Assembly: GCA_017617395.1 (NCBI GenBank)
Contig: JAFZWG010000074.1
Coordinates: 1-64,000 of the forward strand
DNA: 64,000 nucleotides
Reading direction: 5' to 3'
Origin: Lachnospiraceae bacterium
GTDB lineage: Bacteria; Bacillota; Clostridia; Lachnospirales; Lachnospiraceae
Each line of letters starts with the position of its first letter. Positions within the stretch are counted from its first letter, which is position 1. Both the position numbers and the translations under genes were made by a program. Below are positions 8,676 to 17,633 of the stretch, piece after piece. The notes below the pieces were generated by a model that ran no database searches, was not told the DNA's origin, and worked only from the letters and a program-made list of their open reading frames with translations.

Positions 8676-8687
8676 GAACATTTGTTC
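8676..8687. promoter_or_regulatory. LexA (SOS) box of recA
   Basis: GAAC-ATTT-GTTC matches the Gram-positive LexA/DinR core GAAC-N4-GTTC. It begins about eight bases downstream of the -10, at the expected transcription start, so bound LexA would block initiation. Confidence 0.85.
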
Positions 8688-8694
8688 TGTTTCC

Positions 8695-8723
8695 ATAATA
8701 TACTGCCTCGGTCCGTTTGTCAA
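8695..8723 (-). promoter_or_regulatory. Sigma-A promoter of recA-recX
   Basis: A perfect TTGACA and TATTAT separated by 17 bases on the minus strand. The rest of the stretch from here to 8962 shows no gene or repeat. Confidence 0.85.
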
Positions 8724-8962
8724 TCACAAAATCGTGTTTCGGCAAGTTTTTTTCGTCTGCGCCGGGATGCAACTCCCCGTCGCTCTCACACCGATATCTT
8801 ATCGCAGGAGCGGCTTCGTTTCCATTCGCAGAACAACCGAAATCACACAACTTTTTTCTACCGATTTCACCGGATTCCGGACAGTTTCCCTGTTTCCTTC
8901 GTCAAAATATCAAAAGAGAAGTCCAATAATCAGTACTTTTGCACAAAAGGCCTCAAATTCAA

Positions 8963-9002
8963 CAAAAAAGAAAGACGGTCTGTCCCCCACGGCAGACCGC
9001 CT
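8963..9002 (-). terminator. Intrinsic terminator after the ECF sigma/membrane protein pair
   Basis: GGCGGTCTG and CAGACCGTC pair across a ten-base loop on the minus strand, followed by TTTCTTTTTT. Confidence 0.8.
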
Positions 9003-9054
9003 TTTCTTCTATCGCTTATTGCAACGTTGTGATTACAGCATTTTTCGCTTCGGA

Positions 9055-9972
9055 TCAGAACGACTGCATCCACGAAAGCATCGCCGCATTTGCCGCTTCC
9101 GCCTGCTCTTCCGGCCAGATGATCCACAGCGTATACAGAGCCCTGTTCTCAATCCAGCTCACAAGCGTTCCCATGGCAGCGTCCGTGAGCTCGCGACCCT
9201 TGACAACCTTGAACTCGCGGCCGTTCACCTCAACACTCTCAAGCGTCAGATCATCGGGCTGCAGTCTCGAGAAGTAATATCCGTTCGTAAGAACATCGTC
9301 CTCTCCGTTTCTTCCCTCGGCCATCAGAACGTCCGCAATGTTCAGTTGAATCGTGGTATACGCATAGATGCCGCTGTCAGCCTCGCCGTGATCGATGGAA
9401 ACTTTTACTTCCCACGGCAGCTGTTCGCCCTGCGAGCCGCTGATATATACCTTTGACCTGCTGCCGTTTCCGAGATCCACAACCGGCGTCTTCAGTCCGG
9501 CATATCCGATAAATGCAGCTGCATCCGAAGCGGTTGCAAAGGTTCGTTCGATTCCTTCCGGATAGTCGGGATTATTCGTGATCTCGTTCGGCTCACTCTG
9601 TCTCGGAATCAACGCCGCACGAGCCAGCTGATCCGCAAGATCCGGAAGGATGTTTTGAATTTCGCCCGTCAGTTCGCTCCAGGAGATCATCGCATCCTTT
9701 GCCTTCACCGTCATCAGATACCCGCTTCTTGTCTCACCGTCAGGTGTTTGTTTTTCATCGAGTTCAACCTTTCCCGTATAATTCATCAGATATTTGCAGG
9801 CAAATCCTGTCGCCAGCACAAAGACACAGACCGCGACAAGAATCCACATGCGCTTTTTCCATGAACCGCCGCGCACAACCGTAAGACGCGGCGCGTTCCG
9901 CACTTCATCGACCTCGATCAGATCCGACTCGCAGATGCCTCCCACCGCATCCGCCAAATCCTCTTTCTTCAT
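9055..9972 (-). CDS. Membrane-anchored putative anti-sigma factor
   Basis: A 305-residue protein whose first 40 residues resemble the short N-terminal segment seen in membrane proteins paired with clostridial ECF sigma factors (KKEDLADAVGGICESDLIEVDEV). One transmembrane helix lies near residues 42-62 (MWILVAVCVFVLATGFACKYL), followed by an extracytoplasmic domain of about 240 residues with no motif I recognise. Its ATG overlaps the stop of the sigma gene (ATGA), indicating translational coupling. Anti-sigma function is inferred from pairing and topology; the sensed signal is unknown. Confidence 0.65.
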   Translation of the reverse strand: MKKEDLADAVGGICESDLIEVDEVRNAPRLTVVRGGSWKKRMWILVAVCVFVLATGFACKYLMNYTGKVELDEKQTPDGETRSGYLMTVKAKDAMISWSELTGEIQNILPDLADQLARAALIPRQSEPNEITNNPDYPEGIERTFATASDAAAFIGYAGLKTPVVDLGNGSRSKVYISGSQGEQLPWEVKVSIDHGEADSGIYAYTTIQLNIADVLMAEGRNGEDDVLTNGYYFSRLQPDDLTLESVEVNGREFKVVKGRELTDAAMGTLVSWIENRALYTLWIIWPEEQAEAANAAMLSWMQSF

Positions 9973-10529
9973 ACCGTGTAACCCTCCTTTTCCAAATACT
10001 CCTTCAGTCTGCAGCGAATCCGGAACAGCATGCTTTTCGCCTTGCTCTCGCGCATTCCGCAGTAGGAAGCAACCTCCTTCAGAGAGTCAAAATAGTAGTA
10101 CCGCCCGACGAACAGTCTCTTTTGTTCTGCGGGAAGCCCGTGTACGAACTCTGCGATCAAATGCTCCAGCTGTTCGCCCGCAAGCTCCTCCTCGGGATTG
10201 CTCCCCCCGGGAAGCACCTCCGCCAACTCGTCCACGGAGGAATAAAACTCGGAAGGGATTCTTTTGTCGGCACTTCTCTTTCGCAACATGTCGATTGCTC
10301 TTCGTCTGGTGATCTTCCCCAGATACGTCGAAAGATTTTCAGGACGATTGTCCGCGATCGTGTTCCACGCGACAAGATACGCATCGTTTACGCACTCTTC
10401 GGCGTCTTCCTCGCTTCCGAGGATCTGAACCGCAATCTTGTGCAGATAGCGACGGTATTTGTCCTGCGTCTTTGTGATCGCCGTCTCATCCTTCGCAAGA
10501 AACAATCCTACGATCTCTTCATCCGACAT
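9969..10529 (-). CDS. ECF-type RNA polymerase sigma factor
   Basis: A 186-residue sigma-70-family protein with only regions 2 and 4. Region 2 is near residues 15-85 (KYRRYLHKIAVQILGSEEDAEE and LSTYLGKITRRRAIDMLRK); region 4 is near residues 120-180 (GLPAEQKRLFVGRYYYFDSLKEVASYCGM then a helix-turn-helix). It probably directs transcription of an extracytoplasmic-stress regulon under control of the overlapping downstream membrane protein. About 70 bases upstream a GAAACC element at 10600-10605 (minus strand) could be an ECF-type -35, but no convincing -10 partner was found. A terminator isolates it from ftsY. Confidence 0.88.
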   Translation of the reverse strand: MSDEEIVGLFLAKDETAITKTQDKYRRYLHKIAVQILGSEEDAEECVNDAYLVAWNTIADNRPENLSTYLGKITRRRAIDMLRKRSADKRIPSEFYSSVDELAEVLPGGSNPEEELAGEQLEHLIAEFVHGLPAEQKRLFVGRYYYFDSLKEVASYCGMRESKAKSMLFRIRCRLKEYLEKEGYTV

Positions 10530-10614
10530 TCCGCTCCCCCCTTTCTCGGTTTGTTTTCGAAGGCCCTCTCACCCTATATCTCGGATTTAAACGGTATCGG
10601 TTTCGGAAAATGCA

Positions 10615-10652
10615 AAAAAAGATTCCGAAGGCCGAAGCGGTCGGAATCTTTC
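10615..10652 (-). terminator. Intrinsic terminator of the smc-ftsY operon
   Basis: A stem of AAGATTCCGACCGC against GCCTTCGGAATCTT (imperfect centre, TTCG-type loop) followed by seven T on the minus strand. A GGAAAATGC word copy directly follows the T run. Confidence 0.85.
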
Positions 10653-10669
10653 ACAGTCCATGAAATGCC

Positions 10670-11815
10670 TTACTCGGCGTCGTCGCCCGTCGCGAACAAT
10701 GCGTCCACATACGCGTTCGGATCGAAGCGCTGCATATCCTCGAGTTTCTCGCCCACGCCGATGAACTTGACGGGGATGCCGAGCTCCTTCTGGATCGCCA
10801 CGACGATACCGCCCTTCGCGGTGCCGTCCATCTTCGTAATGACGATGCCGGTGATGTCCGCGATCTCGTTGAACTCGCGAGCCTGCACCAAAGCGTTCTG
10901 TCCGGTCGTTGCGTCCAGAACAACGAACGTCTCGCGGTGCGCCTGCGGGTACTCTCGGTCGATGACACGGTTGATCTTTCCGAGCTCGTCCATCAGGTTC
11001 TTCTTGTTGTGAAGACGGCCTGCCGTATCGCAGATCAATACATCCGCCTTGCGGGCCTTTGCCGCGTTGACCGCGTCAAACACAACCGCCGCGGGGTCAG
11101 CGCCCTCCTTCGCCGAGATGATCTCGCATCCGGCGCGGTGGGACCACTCGATCAGCTGCTCCGTTGCCGCCGCGCGGAACGTATCCGCCGCCGCTAGAAG
11201 CACTCTCTTGCCCTCCGCCTTCATCGCACCGGCAATCTTGCCGGCCGTCGTCGTCTTGCCGACGCCGTTGACACCGACCATCATGATAACCGACGGGCGG
11301 TTCTCAAACTCGTACGCATCCTCGGGCACCGTCATCTGCTCGCGGATCGTGTCCATCAAAAGCTGCCGGCACGCGGCAGGCTCGTTGATCTTCTGCTCCT
11401 TCACCTTCGCGCGAAGCCCGTCGAGAATGTCTCCCGTCGTCGCCACGCCGAGGTCCGCCATGATCAGGATCTCCTCGAGTTCCTCGTAGAAGTCCTCGTC
11501 GATGCGGCTTCCGCCGAACAGCGAGCGAAGTCCACCCGCGAGATTCGCTCTCGTCTTGCTCATGCCGGCAACGAGTCTCGCGAAAAATCCTTTCTTCTTC
11601 TGTTCCTGCTCTGCGGGTGCCTCCTCCGAAACCTCGTCCGAAGACCCGGCTTCCGAAACTTCCTCCGCAGCATCTTCAAGCGCGTCCGCCACGGCCTCCG
11701 CCTCTTCCGCGGCCTCCGAAGCAGCTTCCTCCGCCGATTCTACGGCCTCCGCGAGGTCTGCGGTTTCATTTTCCGCATCTTCCGAAGCGCCCTTTTTCTT
11801 CTTCCAAAAAAACAT
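10670..11815 (-). CDS. ftsY: Signal recognition particle receptor FtsY
   Basis: A 381-residue SRP GTPase that docks ribosome-SRP complexes at the membrane. An acidic Glu/Ala-rich A domain occupies about residues 10-75, then the N domain (helical, SKTRANLAGGL) and the G domain with GVNGVGKTTTAGK (G1), DTFRAAA, DTAGR (G3), TKMDGTAKGG (G4) and the C-terminal GEKLEDMQRFD. AAGGAG lies nine bases before the ATG. It follows smc by 20 bases in the plsX-acpP-rnc-smc-ftsY arrangement. Confidence 0.95.
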   Translation of the reverse strand: MFFWKKKKGASEDAENETADLAEAVESAEEAASEAAEEAEAVADALEDAAEEVSEAGSSDEVSEEAPAEQEQKKKGFFARLVAGMSKTRANLAGGLRSLFGGSRIDEDFYEELEEILIMADLGVATTGDILDGLRAKVKEQKINEPAACRQLLMDTIREQMTVPEDAYEFENRPSVIMMVGVNGVGKTTTAGKIAGAMKAEGKRVLLAAADTFRAAATEQLIEWSHRAGCEIISAKEGADPAAVVFDAVNAAKARKADVLICDTAGRLHNKKNLMDELGKINRVIDREYPQAHRETFVVLDATTGQNALVQAREFNEIADITGIVITKMDGTAKGGIVVAIQKELGIPVKFIGVGEKLEDMQRFDPNAYVDALFATGDDAE

Positions 11816-11835
11816 CGAAACTTACTCCTTCGAAC

Positions 11836-14800
11836 TTATTTGTCCAACTCATTCTCGATCAGGTTGACGGAGACGAGCGTCGACACGCCCTTCTCCTGCA
11901 TGGTGATGCCGTAGAGGGCATCGGCGGCCGCCATCGTGCCGCGGCGGTGCGTGATGACGATGAACTGCGTCTCGCTCGAGAGCTTGCGCAGGTACTGCGC
12001 GAAGCGCGAAACGTTCGAATCGTCAAGTGCCGCCTCGATCTCGTCCAAGAGGCAGAACGGCGACGGCTTGAGGTCAAGGATTGCGAACAACAAAGCGATT
12101 GCCGTCAGCGCCTTCTCACCGCCGGAGAGCTGCAGCATGTTCTGAAGCTTCTTTCCGGGCGGCTGCGCGTTCACCAGAATGCCTGCCTCCAGAACATCCT
12201 CGTCCTCCATGAGCGAAAGGGACGTCTTTCCGCCTCCGAAGAGCTCGCGGAAAATACGGTCAAACCGCACCTTCAGCTCGGCGAACGTCTCCTCGAACTG
12301 CCTTCTCATCTCCGCGTCGAGCGCCTCGATGATGCCGACGAGCGTCTGCTCCGCGGCGACGATATCCTCGCGCTGACCGTTTAAGAACTCGAAGCGCTCC
12401 TTGGTCTCGCGGTATTCCTCGATGGCATTCACGTTCACGTTTCCGAGATCGCGGATGCGGTTCTTCAACTCGTAAACCGCCTTGCGGTTTACGGTCGGGT
12501 TCGCATACTCTTCGTTTCTGAGCTCGCACGCCTGCGTGTAGGTGAGCTGATACTCCTCCCACATGTAGTGCGTCTGCGAATCAAGCTGCTCCTCCATCTT
12601 CTCACGCTGGTTCTGCAGGCGGAACTGCTCCTTGTCGAGCGCCGTCATCTCCTTCGAGAGCGACTCACGCTTCTCAAAGAAATCGCGATTGCGCTTCGTG
12701 ATCTCCTCGGCGAGTTCCGACAGCGACTCGATGTGAGCCTCGGTGTCCTGAATCTCCTTCTGGAGTTCGCACTGCTCCTCCTCGAGCTCGCGGACGCGAA
12801 CCTCCTTGCGGCGGATCTGCTCCTGCGCGCCGGCGCTTCCCTCCTCAACGCTGCGAAGCTCCTCACGGAGACCTTCGAGCTCGCGGGTCATGCGGTCGCC
12901 GGAGTCGCGGCGATATTCGACGCTCTGCTTTAATGCATTGTATTCGGTCAGGGTGCGGACAGCCTCGGCACTCGCCGTGTCCTCCGCTCCCCGCAATGTC
13001 TCGATCTCGGCGCGAAGCTCTTCGGCGCGGGCAAGATTTGCCTTCGCGCTCTCCTCGCTCTCCTCCATCTGTGCGGTGAGCTCGCGGTTCTTCTCCTTGA
13101 TGCGCTCGCACGCAGCCTCGGCCTCCGAAGCCTCCTGTACGAGAGCGTTCCGAAGTTCCATCAGGCCGCCGTTTTGCTCCTGCACGTGATCGAGGTTCAT
13201 CTTGGCGGTATTCTGCGCAAGCATCAATTCCTGCAGGGACGTGCGCGCCAGATCGACCTCGTTTCGAAGGATCTCACGCTCCTTGCGGTACTTCGCAACC
13301 GTCTTCTCGCAGGCTTCCGCGGCCGCCTTCGTCTTCGCGGCTTCCGCCTCGAGTTCCTCAGCCTCTCTGCGGCGTCCGAGAAGATTGCTGTTATTCTTGA
13401 ACGCACCGCCGGAGATGGCGCCGCCCGGTGCGAACAACTCGCCCTCGAGCGTTACCAGCCGAAGCTTCTGCTTGTATTCGCGGGAAATAGCGATGGCGTG
13501 ATCAACGGTATCCACAACCAGAAATCTTCCGAGCAGATAGTCGATCGCCTCGCGGTACGTATCATCCGCCTTCACGAGCTCGGACGCTACTCCCAACACG
13601 CCGGGCTTTTTGAATACGGCTTTGTCAAATTCTTCCTTCTTCGCGCGGATTTCCTTAAGCGGCAGGAACGTCGCGCGTCCCAGGCGGTTGTCCTTTAAGT
13701 ACTCGATCAGCCGCTTCGCCGTCTCGGCAGAATCCACAACAACGTTCTGGATGTTGCCGCCCAGTGCGGTCTCCACCGCGGTCTCGTACGTCTCCTCCGT
13801 CTCGATGATGTCCGCAACGACACCGTGAATGCCCGGAAAATCCGTCTTCTTCTCCATCACGCGGCGAACGGTCCCCGCATATCCGTCATAGCGCTCCACG
13901 AGGTTTCGCATCGTCTCGAACCGCGATGCCGCCTCGATGGCCTTCTTCTTCGTCTGTTCCCAATGCTCGGACGCCTCGGCGATCAGCGAGGTGAGCTCGC
14001 GAACGCGGGCCTCCTTCGTATTTTGCGCCTCGGTCGCATCCGCAACGCGGTTCACGGCATCCTTTAACGCCGCGGTCGCCTCCTCGATCTGCCGGTTCGC
14101 CTCGTCGGCCTCCGTGCGGAACTTCAAAAGCTTCGCATTGACTTCCGCGCGCGTGATCGAATACTGCTCCAGGAGTGTATTGTTTCGCTCCATCTCGGCC
14201 TTGCGGTCCGCGCCCTCCTCGAGGGCCTTGATCTGCGCCTCGCGAAGTCCCTGCTCCTCGGTGAGCTTCTCGGTGAGTTGCGTCTTCATGCCCGAGAGAA
14301 GTGCCTCGGCAGCGTCCTTCGCCTCCGCAAGTTCGTCGAGCTGTTCTCCCAAAGACTCAAGGGTCTCATCGTATTTGGCGAGCTCTTCCTCACGCGCGCC
14401 GACCTGGTCGCGCAGGCGCGCACTGCGGTCCTCAAACTGCTGCGCCATCTGCGTTAAGGATGCGATCTGCTCCTTCAGGACATTGCGGTCACCGCTTCCC
14501 TTCTCGGCCTCGACGCGCTTCGAGGCACAATACTCCTTCGCGCGCGAGAGCTCCTCGCGGTGATTCTCAAGCGTATTCAACAGCCGGTCGTACTCTTCGC
14601 GTGCCTCCTCATAGGCTTCCGTCGCGCGGTTCAGGTCCGCCGTCACGATGTCGAGCCGCTCCGTGAGGTCCTTGCGGCTGCTCTCGCTCCGCTCGTACTC
14701 CGACAAAAACTGGTTCACTTCGCGGGCCTTCAATTCCTCGCGAAGGTCCAGGAACTTTCTGGCTTTCTCGCTCTGCCGCTCGAGGGGCTCGATGCGTCCC

Positions 14801-15396
14801 TCGATCTCGGCGATAATATCGTTCACACGGGCAAGATTGGCGCGTTCCTCCGCCAGGTTCTTCTCCGTCTGCATTTTCCGCTTTTTAACCTTCGTAATGC
14901 CGGCAGCCTCGTCGAAGATCTCGCGGCGCTCCTCGGGCTTTCCGCTCAAGATCTTGTCGATCTGGCCCTGCCCGATCAGGGAGTAGCCCTCCTTGCCGAT
15001 ACCGGTGTCGAAGAAGAGCTCCTGCACATCGCGAAGTCGGCACTCCGCGCCGTTAATCAGGTATTCGCTCTCGCCCGAGCGGTACACGCGGCGGGCAACC
15101 GTCACCTCATCATACGAGATCGGCAGCTTGTGATCGCTGTTGTCGAGCGTCAGCGACACGTAGGCAAATCCCATCGGTTTTCTGGCTTCCGTTCCCGAGA
15201 AGATGACGTCCTGCATGCTGCTTCCGCGCAGCTGCTTGGCGCTCTGCTCGCCCAAAACCCAGCGCACGGCGTCCGCAACGTTGCTCTTTCCGCTTCCGTT
15301 CGGGCCCACGATTCCCGTGATGCCGCCGTCAAATTCAAACCGGATCTTGTTGGCAAATGCCTTGAATCCATGAACCTCAATGCTCTTTAAGTACAT
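11836..15396 (-). CDS. smc: Chromosome segregation protein SMC
   Basis: An 1186-residue ATPase of the condensin complex. N-terminal Walker A (GPNGSGKSN) lies near residue 32 with the adjacent GEQSAKQLRG. Two long coiled coils flank a hinge at about residues 510-650 (GIHGVVADII, AFLPLKEI-like segment, then GELFAPGG). The C-terminal head has the ABC signature LSGGEKAL and Walker B FCLLDEIEAALDD. The length is normal. AAAGGAG precedes the ATG. The gene starts 33 bases after rnc; MukB or RecN are excluded by the hinge and head motifs. Confidence 0.96.
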   Translation of the reverse strand: MYLKSIEVHGFKAFANKIRFEFDGGITGIVGPNGSGKSNVADAVRWVLGEQSAKQLRGSSMQDVIFSGTEARKPMGFAYVSLTLDNSDHKLPISYDEVTVARRVYRSGESEYLINGAECRLRDVQELFFDTGIGKEGYSLIGQGQIDKILSGKPEERREIFDEAAGITKVKKRKMQTEKNLAEERANLARVNDIIAEIEGRIEPLERQSEKARKFLDLREELKAREVNQFLSEYERSESSRKDLTERLDIVTADLNRATEAYEEAREEYDRLLNTLENHREELSRAKEYCASKRVEAEKGSGDRNVLKEQIASLTQMAQQFEDRSARLRDQVGAREEELAKYDETLESLGEQLDELAEAKDAAEALLSGMKTQLTEKLTEEQGLREAQIKALEEGADRKAEMERNNTLLEQYSITRAEVNAKLLKFRTEADEANRQIEEATAALKDAVNRVADATEAQNTKEARVRELTSLIAEASEHWEQTKKKAIEAASRFETMRNLVERYDGYAGTVRRVMEKKTDFPGIHGVVADIIETEETYETAVETALGGNIQNVVVDSAETAKRLIEYLKDNRLGRATFLPLKEIRAKKEEFDKAVFKKPGVLGVASELVKADDTYREAIDYLLGRFLVVDTVDHAIAISREYKQKLRLVTLEGELFAPGGAISGGAFKNNSNLLGRRREAEELEAEAAKTKAAAEACEKTVAKYRKEREILRNEVDLARTSLQELMLAQNTAKMNLDHVQEQNGGLMELRNALVQEASEAEAACERIKEKNRELTAQMEESEESAKANLARAEELRAEIETLRGAEDTASAEAVRTLTEYNALKQSVEYRRDSGDRMTRELEGLREELRSVEEGSAGAQEQIRRKEVRVRELEEEQCELQKEIQDTEAHIESLSELAEEITKRNRDFFEKRESLSKEMTALDKEQFRLQNQREKMEEQLDSQTHYMWEEYQLTYTQACELRNEEYANPTVNRKAVYELKNRIRDLGNVNVNAIEEYRETKERFEFLNGQREDIVAAEQTLVGIIEALDAEMRRQFEETFAELKVRFDRIFRELFGGGKTSLSLMEDEDVLEAGILVNAQPPGKKLQNMLQLSGGEKALTAIALLFAILDLKPSPFCLLDEIEAALDDSNVSRFAQYLRKLSSETQFIVITHRRGTMAAADALYGITMQEKGVSTLVSVNLIENELDK

Positions 15397-15429
15397 CTCG
15401 CACTCCTTTGTGTCCCGTGGTAATCGCGA

Positions 15430-16128
15430 TCACTCCGTCTCCCGCAGACGCTTAAGCATCTGCTGTGCGCAGATTTGCTCCGCGCTTTTTTTCGAACGTC
15501 CCGTGGCCGTCTCGACAAACTCATCGCCGACCGTGCAGGACATGGTAAATTCTTTTGCATGAGCGGGGCCTTCCTCCTTCACGAGGGTGTACACCGGCTC
15601 GCTCTTAAACCGCTGCTGGCACAGCTCCTGAAGCACCGTCTTCGCATCCACAAAGAGCTGGTCGTTTCGAAGGTTCGAAAGCACAAACCGTCCGACAAAC
15701 TCCCGTGCCGGCTCCGCGCCGCCGTCCAGGTAGATGGCTCCGATCACGGCCTCGAACGCGTCGGACAGAATCGAATCGCGCTCGCGTCCGCCGGTCATCT
15801 CCTCGCCCCGTCCGAGGCGGAGATACTCGCCGAGTCCGATGTCGCGCGCACAGATCGCCAGCGACGGCTCGCACACGATGCTCGCGCGCAGCTTGGACAG
15901 CCTTCCCTCGGCCATCTCGCCGTGGTGCTCGTACAGATACTCGCTGGTCATCAGTTCCAACACCGCGTCGCCCAGAAACTCCAGACGCTCGTTGCAGACC
16001 GTTCCCCGCTTCGTCCGCCCCGACTCGTGCGCATACGAACTGTGCGTAAGCGCAAGCACCAGAAGCGAAAGATCTCCGAACCGGTATCCGATCTTCTCCT
16101 CGATCAGCCGAAGGGTCTCCTCGTTCAT
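15430..16128 (-). CDS. rnc: Ribonuclease III
   Basis: A 232-residue double-strand-specific endoribonuclease for rRNA processing and mRNA turnover. The catalytic signature NERLEFLGDAVLE is near residue 46, the second acidic cluster DAFEAVIGAIYLDGG near residue 125, and a C-terminal double-stranded RNA-binding domain spans about residues 160-230 (KTVLQELCQQ, ending KKSAEQICAQQMLKRL). GGAAAGG precedes the ATG. It lies between acpP and smc. Confidence 0.95.
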   Translation of the reverse strand: MNEETLRLIEEKIGYRFGDLSLLVLALTHSSYAHESGRTKRGTVCNERLEFLGDAVLELMTSEYLYEHHGEMAEGRLSKLRASIVCEPSLAICARDIGLGEYLRLGRGEEMTGGRERDSILSDAFEAVIGAIYLDGGAEPAREFVGRFVLSNLRNDQLFVDAKTVLQELCQQRFKSEPVYTLVKEEGPAHAKEFTMSCTVGDEFVETATGRSKKSAEQICAQQMLKRLRETE

Positions 16129-16180
16129 TCGTGCACCTTTCCGGGAGGCGCAAAATGCCCCCCTCCCCGCTGTCCCGGGC

Positions 16181-16417
16181 TTACATATCCTCGGACAGAC
16201 TCTTCTTCAACCGGTCGCACAGATCGCCGACCGTGCGGAGCTTCATATCCTCCGCAGGACGCAATTCCGCGTCGTAGGCATCCTCCAATGCCAGCCAGAG
16301 CCGATACATATCGAGCGAATCCGCGCCGAGGTCCTCGACGAAACACGTCTCTCTGGTGATGGACTCCCGGCTGACATGCAGCGTTTCCGCTATGACTGCC
16401 GTCACCTGTTCAAACAT
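16181..16417 (-). CDS. acpP: Acyl carrier protein
   Basis: A 78-residue acidic protein of the acyl carrier family. The phosphopantetheine attachment Ser is in GADSLDMYRL near residue 34, an atypical version of the usual DSLD-hxE/VM motif with Tyr-Arg-Leu following. Conserved FVEDLGAD precedes it. It lies between plsX and rnc, the normal location for the fatty-acid ACP. The divergent helix after the Ser is slightly unusual; a specialised carrier is possible but the context favours fatty-acid synthesis. Confidence 0.9.
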   Translation of the reverse strand: MFEQVTAVIAETLHVSRESITRETCFVEDLGADSLDMYRLWLALEDAYDAELRPAEDMKLRTVGDLCDRLKKSLSEDM

Positions 16418-16466
16418 GGCTGTTTACTCCTGTATACATACTTACAAACACCGAATCATTCGATGA

Positions 16467-17492
16467 TTACTGTTCTTCCTTTTTCTCCGTCGACAAATGC
16501 TCCCGGATCTTCCCGCCGATGTCCTCCTTAAGGAAGGCAATGCACTGCGCGAGTGCATTTTTCGTCTCCATCGCGGTCGAGTTTCCGTGAATCTTCACGA
16601 CGAGGCCGTTCAGGCCGAGCATCGGCGCTCCGCCGTATTCGGACGTGTTGAAGCTCTTAAGCGTCTTCTTAAGTGCCGGCTTCACCAAAGCCGCACCGAC
16701 CTTGCTGCGGACTGTGGAGAGCATGCCCTCCTTGATCTTGTCAAGAAGCGTTCCCGCAAGTCCTTCGTACAGCTTCAGAATGACGTTTCCGACAAACGCC
16801 TCGGTGACGATGACGTCCGCAACGCCTCTGGGGATCTCGCGTGCCTCCACGCTGCCGATGAAGTTGATGCCCGGCAGTGCCTTCAAAAGCGGATACGTCT
16901 CCTTGACGAGCGCGTTGCCCTTCTCCTCCTCGGTGCCGATGTTCACGATACCGACGCGGGGATTCTTCACGCCGACCACATGCTCCATGTAGATGGAGCC
17001 CATCATCGCATACTGCACGAGCTGCGACGGTCTGGCATCCACGTTGGCTCCGCAGTCGATCAAAAGCGCGGCTCCCGTCGCGGTCGGAATTAACGGCGCC
17101 AAAGGCGTTCTCTCGATGCCGCGGATGCGGCCGACCAGGATCTGACCGCCTGCCAGGATCGCACCGGTGCTGCCCGCGGACACAAACGCATCGCACGTCT
17201 TGTGGCGAACCAGGTTGAGCGCTACCGTGAGCGAGGAATCACGCTTCTTGCGGACCGCTTCGACCGGCGGCTCGTCACAGGAGATCTCCTCCGTCGCATT
17301 GACGATCTCGATGCGCGACGCATCGTACGCGTACGCTGACAAATGCTCTCGCACAACCTCTTCCTTGCCCACGAGCGTCACATGGAGCTCGGGGTGAAGG
17401 CCGATCGCCTCAACGGCACCCTTGATGATCTCTCCGGGCGCATTGTCGCCGCCCATGGCGTCCAGCGCCACACGAACCATTGCTTCTTCCAT
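16467..17492 (-). CDS. plsX: Phosphate acyltransferase PlsX
   Basis: A 341-residue protein that converts acyl-ACP to acyl-phosphate for phospholipid synthesis. The family N-terminus VRVALDAMGGDNAPGEIIKGA, the FVSAGSTGAILAGG segment, IDCGANVDARPSQLVQYA, and NIGTEEEKGN are present. The ATG at 17492 is chosen because GGAGG lies six bases upstream; the adjacent ATG at 17495 is too close and a longer frame lacks conserved sequence. It leads the plsX-acpP-rnc-smc-ftsY cluster; no promoter was evident in the 80 bases upstream. Confidence 0.93.
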   Translation of the reverse strand: MEEAMVRVALDAMGGDNAPGEIIKGAVEAIGLHPELHVTLVGKEEVVREHLSAYAYDASRIEIVNATEEISCDEPPVEAVRKKRDSSLTVALNLVRHKTCDAFVSAGSTGAILAGGQILVGRIRGIERTPLAPLIPTATGAALLIDCGANVDARPSQLVQYAMMGSIYMEHVVGVKNPRVGIVNIGTEEEKGNALVKETYPLLKALPGINFIGSVEAREIPRGVADVIVTEAFVGNVILKLYEGLAGTLLDKIKEGMLSTVRSKVGAALVKPALKKTLKSFNTSEYGGAPMLGLNGLVVKIHGNSTAMETKNALAQCIAFLKEDIGGKIREHLSTEKKEEQ

Positions 17493-17570
17493 CATTTTCC
17501 TCCAACCGTTTCCGTGAACCGGCGTCCTGCTTCGCGGAAAATGCTCCCGCACCTTCGTTTCCGCCGATAT

Positions 17571-17605
17571 GAGAAAGAGCACAATGGGGATACCCCAATG
17601 TGCTC
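17571..17605 (-). terminator. Probable terminator after the ispH-S1 fusion gene
   Basis: Thirteen-base arms GAGCACATTGGGG and CCCCATTGTGCTC with one mismatch and a three-base loop on the minus strand, followed by a weak TTTCTC tract. Confidence 0.65.
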
Positions 17606-17633
17606 CTGTTCCCTCATTTCATGAATCCATTGA

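Noticed and set aside
7242..9032. A 596-codon open frame on the plus strand
   Set aside because: Antisense to recX and recA and runs across the recA promoter and LexA box.
16129..16180. GC-rich hairpin between acpP and rnc
   Set aside because: Arms GGGAGG/CCTCCC could pair but no T run follows and the genes are plainly co-transcribed; too weak to call a terminator.
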